A stretch of DNA of 14,100 nt, taken from the NCBI GenBank assembly GCA_964555935.1, contig CAZKUN010000233.1, positions 1 to 14,100 of the forward strand, given 5' to 3'. Source of the stretch: CAZKUN01 sp964555935. GTDB taxonomy: Bacteria; Armatimonadota; Zipacnadia; Zipacnadales; VGFC01. The number at the start of each line of letters is the position of its first letter. Positions within the stretch are counted from its first letter, which is position 1. The position numbers and the translations under genes were made by a program. Under the pieces are notes generated by a model that was not told the DNA's origin, searched no databases, and was given only the letters and a program-made list of their open reading frames with translations. Below, piece by piece: positions 6,677 to 12,451 of the stretch.

Positions 6677-7381
6677 CTATGGCCGCCTCCTTGATAACCA
6701 GAGCCCCGCGCCCAGAGATGCCCCGATGCCCCACGTCAGAGGCCTGACGAGGATGCCGGGCTCCAGTGTCCACAGCCATCGCTCGTCGAATTCGTACACC
6801 CACAGTCCGACCTTGTGCTGCAAAGGACGTGTCGTCCATTGGAGGGCAGCCAGGGCCACGTCCGCTATGAGAATCACCGCGATCAGGCGCGGGATCTCAC
6901 CTCCACGGCGGAGCCCGGCGACCGCACAGAGCAGGGCCATGATCGCGAACACGATCGCGGCGGGCAGCGTGTCAACTAGGAACGACGGCATGAGCCATGA
7001 CCTCACCCCTGCCAAACGAATTGGCATGTTGAGGATCACTATGGTTAGGATGCCCGCCACGACTGTCGATAGCGCCGCGGCGAGCGGCCATGTCAGCCAA
7101 CGCCATCGGCCCTTGGCTGCCCGGTCGGCGAGGAGGATACAGACGATCAGGGGCAGGAGCCGTCGGATGTACTGGAGGTGGTGTGGCGGATCATAGGGGG
7201 ACGAGCCGGGCAGCGATGGGTGGTGCGGGCTTTGCCAGATGACCCATGAGGCGACGGCGACAGCCGCGACCAGACAGACGGGTATCGCGGCCCAGTGGAG
7301 GTGCTCGGGGCGAGACGGTTCGGTCTCGGCCATGGGACGAGGTGGGAGGGTCGGTTGGTGAGTGGGATTGGGCTGCGTCAT
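6677..7381 (-). CDS. Unrecognised integral membrane protein, six predicted helices
   Basis: The 234-aa product has a hydrophilic, proline-rich N-terminus (about residues 1-29) followed by hydrophobic segments at about 30-50, 73-87, 98-117, 136-156, 163-181 and 209-229, so it is an inner-membrane protein. I see no catalytic motif or known family signature. Start 7381 is taken instead of 7414 because GGGAG lies 7 nt before it. The end of the gene carries a perfect AAGGAGG (minus strand, 6686-6692) just before its TAG. This should serve the next gene, the ankyrin-repeat frame, which continues in the same reading frame immediately after the TAG. The pair therefore looks like a coupled two-gene unit, a membrane protein plus a cytosolic or membrane-anchored ankyrin partner. 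It is separated from the deacetylase gene by 191 nt with two palindromes. Confidence 0.8.
   Translation of the reverse strand: MTQPNPTHQPTLPPRPMAETEPSRPEHLHWAAIPVCLVAAVAVASWVIWQSPHHPSLPGSSPYDPPHHLQYIRRLLPLIVCILLADRAAKGRWRWLTWPLAAALSTVVAGILTIVILNMPIRLAGVRSWLMPSFLVDTLPAAIVFAIMALLCAVAGLRRGGEIPRLIAVILIADVALAALQWTTRPLQHKVGLWVYEFDERWLWTLEPGILVRPLTWGIGASLGAGLWLSRRRP
6686..6692 (-). promoter_or_regulatory. Perfect Shine-Dalgarno AAGGAGG without a usable start
   Basis: AAGGAGG lies within the last codons of the membrane-protein gene. Downstream codons in the ankyrin frame are GCG, GTC, ATC and CTG at 9, 12, 15 and 18 nt; no ATG, GTG or TTG is at normal spacing. An ATA at 5 nt is in another frame and soon meets a stop. 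Confidence 0.5.
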
Positions 7382-7388
7382 CCTCGCG

Positions 7389-7393
7389 CTCCC
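7389..7393 (-). promoter_or_regulatory. Shine-Dalgarno GGGAG deciding the 7381 start
   Basis: GGGAG stands seven bases before the ATG at 7381 and favours the 234-aa form of the membrane protein over the 245-aa form. Confidence 0.65.
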
Positions 7394-7473
7394 GCGTTGG
7401 CCGCCGCTTGCCATGGGGCTAGTACGACGGGCGAGGAGGCATGTCCTGCAAGGGGCGCGGGCCGGACTGGAGT

Positions 7474-7500
7474 CGGCGGGGCGGGAGCCCCGTCGCTACG
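7474..7500 (+). repeat. Intergenic palindrome P7 (CGGCGGGGC stem)
   Basis: Stem CGGCGGGGC (7474-7482), loop GGGA, stem GCCCCGTCG (7487-7495, one wobble pair), tail CTACG. Confidence 0.85.
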
Positions 7501-7550
7501 CGGGTGAAGGCGGCGGGAGGTTGTCCTGCAACGCCAAGTCAGATTGGATT

Positions 7551-7577
7551 CGACGGGGCAGGAGCCCCGTCGCTACG
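7551..7577 (+). repeat. Intergenic palindrome P8 (CGACGGGGC stem), tail supplies a stop codon
   Basis: Stem CGACGGGGC (7551-7559), loop AGGA, stem GCCCCGTCG (7564-7572, perfect), tail CTACG (7573-7577). The CTA of the tail, read on the minus strand, is the TAG stop of the deacetylase gene. Confidence 0.88.
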
Positions 7578-8544
7578 CGGGCGAAGGCGACGGCCAGTCG
7601 ATGGGTTCGAGCCAATCGACGGCGTCGCGGAGGGTGCAGACGAGGACGGGTTCGGGTTTGGCGGCGCAGTGCTCGAGCAATGCCGGCAGCATGCGGTTGT
7701 CGGGATCGTGGAGGTAGTGGGTGTACGGATGCCAGACGGGCACCCAGAGCAGACGGTTGTCGTAGGCGAAGTCGGCGGCGGCCAGGTTATGGGCGATCCA
7801 CTCGTCAAGCGCCTCGGGCGCGGTCCATGGGCACTGCCAACCATCGGGGACCGGTTGGTGCCCCTCGATGACCCGCCACGCCTGGTAAGCCTCGGCGTCG
7901 ATGCACTTCATCGTGTCGAACCACGCGCGGTCGGTGTAGCCCTGGACCGTCATCTCGATCAGCCCGGATGGGTAGGAGTAGATCGGCTCGCGCGCGGCGG
8001 CTTCGAGGCCGAACTGGAGACCTTGGCTGTAGAGCGCGTGGTTGTAGCGCCCGCTGACCCAGCGGAAGCCGTTGTCGAGGATGACCTCTTGGTTCTCCGG
8101 GAGCCCATCCAATCCTTGAGGGTAGCCTCCCGGACCGCGGAGGATTGTCGAGCGCCATCCGAGACGCTCTTTGAACAATCGGTTCGTGACGGCGAGTTCG
8201 TGATTGAGCGCCTCGACATCAGTGGTGGTCAAGGCGATGTGGGAGTAGGTGTGGGAGTCGACGATGTGACCGCGGCCGAGGATCTCCCGGACGTACTCGA
8301 CGACGCGAGGCTCCTCGAGCCCATCGCCGATCTGGAAGAAGTGCAGGCGCGTGTCGTGGGTCTCGGCGGCGTCGCACATGCGGAGCATGTATTCGTGCAG
8401 GAACGGGGGCGTGCGGCCATGGCAGATGCCATCAGGCGCGTAGCCGCCGGCGGTGTCGGTGTCGTAGCTCAGAGCGATGGCGCAACGAACGCCGGGTGGG
8501 AGGCTGACTTTCACCGGGCGGTTGAGGGTGGAAGAGTCGGGCAT
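7573..8544 (-). CDS. Polysaccharide deacetylase (NodB-type) family protein, cytoplasmic
   Basis: The 323-aa product carries recognisable NodB motifs: LSYDTD (residues 25-30; D28 and D30 at the usual TFDD catalytic Asp/metal position), DSHTYSH (96-102; H98 and H102 as the metal histidines), RGPGGYP (136-142; the RxPxG-type motif) and a late WHPY (271-274). Family enzymes are metal-dependent de-N- or de-O-acetylases of chitin-like, peptidoglycan or other glycans; some relatives hydrolyse cyclic amides (allantoinase/PuuE branch), and the full-length cytoplasmic form seen here would fit that branch as well. No signal peptide or membrane anchor is present, so an extracellular polymer is unlikely to be the direct substrate. 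AAGGAG lies 7 nt before the ATG. The gene follows the serine hydrolase gene after 116 nt filled by three palindromes. Its TAG stop is part of the tail of palindrome P8. Confidence 0.88.
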   Translation of the reverse strand: MPDSSTLNRPVKVSLPPGVRCAIALSYDTDTAGGYAPDGICHGRTPPFLHEYMLRMCDAAETHDTRLHFFQIGDGLEEPRVVEYVREILGRGHIVDSHTYSHIALTTTDVEALNHELAVTNRLFKERLGWRSTILRGPGGYPQGLDGLPENQEVILDNGFRWVSGRYNHALYSQGLQFGLEAAAREPIYSYPSGLIEMTVQGYTDRAWFDTMKCIDAEAYQAWRVIEGHQPVPDGWQCPWTAPEALDEWIAHNLAAADFAYDNRLLWVPVWHPYTHYLHDPDNRMLPALLEHCAAKPEPVLVCTLRDAVDWLEPIDWPSPSPA

Positions 8545-8570
8545 TAGGTGGCTCCTTGGCTCCGGGCGGT

Positions 8571-8594
8571 GACAGGCGAGACGCCTGTCCTACG
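8571..8594 (+). repeat. Intergenic palindrome P9 (GACAGGCG stem)
   Basis: Stem GACAGGCG (8571-8578), loop AGA, stem CGCCTGTC (8582-8589), tail CTACG. First of three different palindromes between the serine hydrolase and deacetylase genes. Confidence 0.87.
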
Positions 8595-8608
8595 ACGGCG
8601 GACGGCAT

Positions 8609-8634
8609 GCACCGGCGAGGGCGCTGGTGCTACG
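8609..8634 (+). repeat. Intergenic palindrome P10 (GCACCGGCG stem)
   Basis: Stem GCACCGGCG (8609-8617), loop AGGG, stem CGCTGGTGC (8622-8630, one wobble pair), tail CTACG shared with the stem end. Closely related to P6 and P12. Confidence 0.87.
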
Positions 8635-8644
8635 GTACGGCGTC

Positions 8645-8664
8645 GGGGTTGAAACCCCTCCTAC
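8645..8664 (+). repeat. Intergenic palindrome P11 (GGGGTT stem), tail supplies a stop codon
   Basis: Stem GGGGTT (8645-8650), centre GA, stem AACCCC (8653-8658), then TCCTAC. The CTA at 8661-8663 is, on the minus strand, the TAG stop of the serine hydrolase gene. Confidence 0.75.
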
Positions 8665-9947
8665 AGAAGGTCGTCGAAGAGGTCGTAGTCGGGCCACTCA
8701 CCGACGGCGCCGGCGGCGCGGTGCATCATGCCATCGATGGCGCCGTAGTCGAGGTCGGAGGAGTCGGAGCGCTGGTTGAAAAGGATCGCCCAGTTGAGCC
8801 CATCGTTGCGGCGGATCAACAGCGTGCTCGTGCCGGGCAGGCTGCCGCCGTGCCAGTGGTTGGCCTTGCCATTGCCGGTGGGTCTGACCGACCATCCGCA
8901 GCCGTAGTAGGCGGCCTTGGGCTCGCCCTCGTCATCGTAGCCGGCGGAGCCGTCGGGACGCGCGAACATGGTGGCGATGGACTCGGGCTGGAGGATGGGC
9001 GAGTTTTCGGGATCGTCGAGCGCGGCGGCGAAGCGGACGAGATCCACGGCTGAGGCAATCCACGCGCCGTGGGCATCCATCGCCTCAAGGTGCCAGCCAC
9101 CGTAGGGATTGGGCACGTCGTCATCGGAATCGGGTTGCATGACACTGCGGCCGATGGCGCGGTCGTAGTACTTGACCTCGCCCTCGGCGCGGAGGTCGGC
9201 CAGCGTGCGACCGATCCTCATGCGCGTGACGCCAGCCGGTGAGAGGACCTCGTCCTTGACGAACTGATCGTAAGGCCTGCCGGAGATGTCCTCGATGATG
9301 CGCCCTAACACGCAGTAACCGAAGTTGGAGTAGACGTGCACCGCGCCGGGGTCGTGGTCGAGCGTGAGGCCGAACATGTACCTCATGATGTCGCGCGGAC
9401 CGGCGGGGGGTGTGGTGGCAAGCTCCTCGGCAATCGAGATCGGACGGAACATGGGATCAAAGGACACGCCGCGGTCCCAGCCGGCGGTGTGGTGCAGGAG
9501 CTGGTCGACAGTGATGCCCGCAATGCGTGGATCGGGCTCGACGTCAGCGTGCTTGTGCGCCGACGCGTCGATGAGATCGACCATGCGGGAATCCATCGAG
9601 ATGCGGTCGGGGTAGAGTTCCATCAGGCGCATCATCGCGACGCCGGTGATGGGCTTGCTCACGCTGGCGATGCGGAACAGGGCACCCGGGGAGACGAGTT
9701 CCTTGGCCTCGACATCAGCGTAACCGTAGCCGCGGGCCAGCACGAGCTTGCCATTTCGGGTGACGGCGAGCGCTCCGCCGGGGATGCTGCGAGCGCCCAT
9801 GAAATCGGTGACCTGCTTGTCGAATGAACTGAAGTCGGGCCAGTCGTGCGTGACCTGGATCGGCATGTCGTAACGCCAGTCGACAACGTCGGCTTGGGCG
9901 GCGATGGTTGTCATGAATATGCACCCGATGGTGATCAGTTTGGGCAT
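8661..9947 (-). CDS. Exported class C beta-lactamase-like serine hydrolase (family S12)
   Basis: The 428-aa product has a short signal peptide (MPKLITIGCIFMTTIAAQA, likely cut after AQA) and the three active-site motifs of the AmpC/D-alanyl-D-alanine carboxypeptidase/esterase fold: S95-V-S-K98 with the nucleophilic Ser and base Lys, Y206-S-N208, and H366-G-G replacing the KTG motif, as in many non-lactamase members. It also shows the typical LLHHTAG and SNFGYCVLGRIIE surroundings. Known members are peptidases, esterases and transacylases, and the substrate cannot be inferred; true beta-lactamase activity is not implied. The ATG overlaps the end of the GH123-like gene by 13 nt and has GGAG 9 nt upstream, so the two are probably co-translated and both exported. 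The TAG stop lies in the tail of palindrome P11. Confidence 0.92.
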   Translation of the reverse strand: MPKLITIGCIFMTTIAAQADVVDWRYDMPIQVTHDWPDFSSFDKQVTDFMGARSIPGGALAVTRNGKLVLARGYGYADVEAKELVSPGALFRIASVSKPITGVAMMRLMELYPDRISMDSRMVDLIDASAHKHADVEPDPRIAGITVDQLLHHTAGWDRGVSFDPMFRPISIAEELATTPPAGPRDIMRYMFGLTLDHDPGAVHVYSNFGYCVLGRIIEDISGRPYDQFVKDEVLSPAGVTRMRIGRTLADLRAEGEVKYYDRAIGRSVMQPDSDDDVPNPYGGWHLEAMDAHGAWIASAVDLVRFAAALDDPENSPILQPESIATMFARPDGSAGYDDEGEPKAAYYGCGWSVRPTGNGKANHWHGGSLPGTSTLLIRRNDGLNWAILFNQRSDSSDLDYGAIDGMMHRAAGAVGEWPDYDLFDDLL

Positions 9948-12238
9948 TGGTTGCTGCTCCAGGACGCGAACGGATAGTTGCCGGTGATGCGGATGATCCC
10001 GGCGGCGATCTGCTCGCGGAGGCTATCGTACTCAGCGAAGTCCCAGTTGTTGTCGATTTTGTGGTCGCCTCGGACGGCGCGGTTGCCGTCTGGTAGCATC
10101 TCGCATTTGCCCGTCCAGTTGCCCTGACCTGCTTTGCCCTTGCAGCCCTCGAACGTAGCCTCGTCGAGGCGGGCCTGAACTCCGGCCCAGATTTCGTTGG
10201 CGACGTCCTCGCCATCAGTGCCCTGGGCGCGGTCGACCAGTTGGCGGAGCGTCAGGAGATAGCGGTAGTCGTCGATGCCCTCGCGGGCGGCCTCATACGC
10301 GATGCAAGGGCCGCCGGATTCGCCCGGAGCGGCCGGGAAGCGATAGAGCAGAGCCTTGGGATTCGAGTAGATCTTGCCCGGATCGTCGGGCTTGACGGGC
10401 CACATGTAGCACCACTCGATGACGCCTTGAGCGCCGGACTTGTAGAGCCCAAATCCGGTCATGAAACGGATGGGTTCGGGGTGCCAGGCGGTGAGGTCGA
10501 TGTTGTAGAACCAGATGAGCTTGCCATCGTTGGCGCAGCGCCGCTTGAAGGTCTCCCAGGCATCCAAGTCGATGGTGCCTCGGTTGAGAACCGGGCCATC
10601 GTGAAGGACCATGACATCGGTCAGATCGTAGGCATCATCGGTGAAATTGTGCCAGGCGCCGTTCATGCCGTCTTCCTCGGTGCGGACGCCGGGGATGGAC
10701 TTGAGGACGCGGAGGAGGCGGATACAACGGTCGAGGTTCTTCTCGTGTTCGAAGGGCTCGTCGATGGGCTGGTAGATGATCTCCGGCCAGCCGACCTCGG
10801 TGCCATGCGCGTTGATGGCCCGGATAATCTGCGTGTACAGCGCCGCGAACTCATCGGAATCGATGGGGGCGAATTGCTCGCAGAACTTGGGGATGTCCGC
10901 GCCCATCAGCCAGCACATCGGCTCGGGGAAGCCGGCGCGAGCGTATGCGTCCATGTTCAGCTTGAGCGCGCTAATGGCCGACCAGTCGATGGTGATCTTC
11001 CCGTCATTCTCCGATAGAGCCAGCCCGGAGTTGCCGCCGAGGCCGATGCCGGTCATGCCATGGGCTCGCATGTCGGCGAAGCTCTCGCGGACCCATTCAG
11101 GATCATCGCGCATCTGCGCGTACATGCCGAGGGTGATGCCCCCAGGCTCGGCGAGCGCGAAGGGGTGGACGTTGACGGTCAGTGGGATCTCGGCGGACGT
11201 GCCCTCGGCTGAGATCGTGACGGTGGCTGGATAGGCACCGGCTTTGGCATCGTCGGCCACGCGGACGGTGATCCAGTACGGCTGGTTGGTGTCGGCCGCG
11301 AGCGATAGATCGGCGCGCTTCTCGAGGAACAGGGGCGCGTCCATGAGGGGCTCATTGAACGGACCCCAGCGTGACTGGCCGAGCTTGGGATGGGTGCGGA
11401 CGGAGCGGACGTCGACGTCGAAGGGCAGGCCCGAGACCGTTACGTTGAGTGAGGACAGATCGCGGAGCGCGCGGACGGCGAGCATGGCGGGCTCGTACTC
11501 GCCCGAGCAGGCGGAGATGTTGAGAGAATCGACCCGCTCGTCGACGGTGGGCACGGAGTTGGGGAACACGAGGCGCTCTGTTCCCCGCGAGAAGAGCATG
11601 AAGCCCCGGGCCGTCTCGTCGGCGGTCGGGACGGGCGGCTCGGCCTCGTCGAGGTAGATCGTCTTCACCTCGGGCATCTCGTCCACGGCGACCATCTCCA
11701 GATCATCGAACCAGAACGTGCCCGGGCCCGCGTAGTTGAAGTTGGTCCAGAGGCGGAAGCGGATGGTCTCGGCGCCGGCTGGGATCTTGCTGTAGCCCGT
11801 GTAGTGGGCCCAATCGGTGTCGGCGATGCAGGCGATGGCGGAGTAGTCGGCGCCGAGCCACGTGGCCTCCGCGCCAATGTAGACGATGGCGACGGTGCCG
11901 ACACCGTCGGTTACATTCTCGGCGCGACACCAGGCGGTGACCTTCAGGAACTTGGCGCCTTCAGGGACGGCGATGCCCTCTTGAGTCCAGACGCCATCGT
12001 CAACGGGACGGCCCACGCCGCAGCGGACGCTCGCCTCGCCGGAATGCTTGATGTCGCGGTCGATGCCCCAGTCGGGTTCCTGTTTCTCGATGCCACGCGC
12101 GGCGTCGCCCCCGTGGGTGGACTCCCAGGCGAAGGTCCAACCGTCGGGCATGCCATTGGTGTCGGCCTCAAAGCCCGGATTCTGGAGGAGGTTCTGTTGG
12201 GCTGACAGAGGTAGGGCAAGAAGGGCGATGAGGAGCAT
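9935..12238 (-). CDS. Secreted glycoside hydrolase 123 / DUF4091-like protein with N-terminal carbohydrate-binding-like domain
   Basis: The 767-aa product starts with a signal peptide (MLLIALLALPLSAQ). Residues 16-185 look like a CBM4/9-type jelly roll (LLQNPGFEADTNGMPDGW, later FWFDDLEM). Residues 220-360 resemble the N-terminal beta domain of GH123-like proteins (SACSGEYEPAMLAVRAL). The catalytic-like TIM barrel runs from about 367 to 665, with PIDEP at 491-495 (D493-E494, comparable to the adjacent Asp-Glu pair of GH123) and the late AAREGIDDYRYLLTL typical of DUF4091 proteins. GH123 enzymes are beta-N-acetylgalactosaminidases using substrate-assisted catalysis; many DUF4091 relatives are uncharacterised, so the substrate is uncertain. 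A roughly 70-residue Cys-containing tail is unassigned. Start 12238 is supported by GAGG 8 nt upstream and by the signal peptide; the same frame stays open far upstream, but there it is antisense to the VWA gene. It overlaps the serine hydrolase gene by 13 nt. Confidence 0.9.
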   Translation of the reverse strand: MLLIALLALPLSAQQNLLQNPGFEADTNGMPDGWTFAWESTHGGDAARGIEKQEPDWGIDRDIKHSGEASVRCGVGRPVDDGVWTQEGIAVPEGAKFLKVTAWCRAENVTDGVGTVAIVYIGAEATWLGADYSAIACIADTDWAHYTGYSKIPAGAETIRFRLWTNFNYAGPGTFWFDDLEMVAVDEMPEVKTIYLDEAEPPVPTADETARGFMLFSRGTERLVFPNSVPTVDERVDSLNISACSGEYEPAMLAVRALRDLSSLNVTVSGLPFDVDVRSVRTHPKLGQSRWGPFNEPLMDAPLFLEKRADLSLAADTNQPYWITVRVADDAKAGAYPATVTISAEGTSAEIPLTVNVHPFALAEPGGITLGMYAQMRDDPEWVRESFADMRAHGMTGIGLGGNSGLALSENDGKITIDWSAISALKLNMDAYARAGFPEPMCWLMGADIPKFCEQFAPIDSDEFAALYTQIIRAINAHGTEVGWPEIIYQPIDEPFEHEKNLDRCIRLLRVLKSIPGVRTEEDGMNGAWHNFTDDAYDLTDVMVLHDGPVLNRGTIDLDAWETFKRRCANDGKLIWFYNIDLTAWHPEPIRFMTGFGLYKSGAQGVIEWCYMWPVKPDDPGKIYSNPKALLYRFPAAPGESGGPCIAYEAAREGIDDYRYLLTLRQLVDRAQGTDGEDVANEIWAGVQARLDEATFEGCKGKAGQGNWTGKCEMLPDGNRAVRGDHKIDNNWDFAEYDSLREQIAAGIIRITGNYPFASWSSNQCPN

Positions 12239-12246
12239 GTGGGTCA

Positions 12247-12250
12247 CCTC
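12247..12250 (-). promoter_or_regulatory. Shine-Dalgarno GAGG deciding the 12238 start
   Basis: GAGG is followed by eight bases and the ATG that opens a signal peptide. It separates the real gene from a meaningless 449-codon upstream extension of the open frame. Confidence 0.7.
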
Positions 12251-12300
12251 GGAGGGAAGTTCGGCGCGAGACCGGGCGAGGCCTTGGTGGAGGCGGGAAT

Positions 12301-12326
12301 GCACCGGCGAGGGCGTCGGTGCTACG
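12301..12326 (+). repeat. Intergenic palindrome P12 (GCACCGGCG stem)
   Basis: Stem GCACCGGCG (12301-12309), loop AGGG, stem CGTCGGTGC (12314-12322, one wobble pair), tail CTACG. It lies in the 213-nt divergent region between the GH123-like and VWA genes, which holds nothing else I can name; no promoter was convincing. Confidence 0.87.
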
Positions 12327-12440
12327 GGGAATGCGGTACGAGGCCGAGGGGGCAGTGTGGGCAGGTATTGCGGAGTGCAAATTCGAAGATGTCTGGTGTC
12401 GTTGGCGCAGGCGTCGCAGCGTGCTGCGCGTATTCCGTGT

Positions 12441-12445
12441 GGAGG
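12441..12445 (+). promoter_or_regulatory. Shine-Dalgarno GGAGG for the VWA gene
   Basis: GGAGG is followed by TGCTCC and ATG at 12452, fixing the start of the plus-strand gene that leaves the window. Confidence 0.75.
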
Positions 12446-12451
12446 TGCTCC

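Larger units (their letters stand above)
7442..7590. repeat. Imperfect tandem duplication of about 77-80 nt spanning the deacetylase 3' end
   Basis: TGTCCTGCAA begins at 7442 and again at 7522. Palindromes P7 and P8 follow with nearly identical stems, and both continue into CTACGCGGGYGAAGGCG (7496 and 7573). The downstream unit overlaps the last codons of the polysaccharide deacetylase gene. The upstream unit keeps a non-coding image of them: minus-strand codons for P-P-P-S-P-A-stop against W-P-S-P-S-P-A-stop in the gene. Confidence 0.75.

Noticed and set aside
2956..12326. Palindromes as intrinsic terminators
   Set aside because: None is followed by a T run on either strand, and several lie between genes that appear to be co-transcribed.
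2088..12326. Insertion sequence or REP-associated transposase
   Set aside because: No transposase, integrase or RAYT-like protein is encoded in the window. The repeats may be mobile, but the agent is not here.
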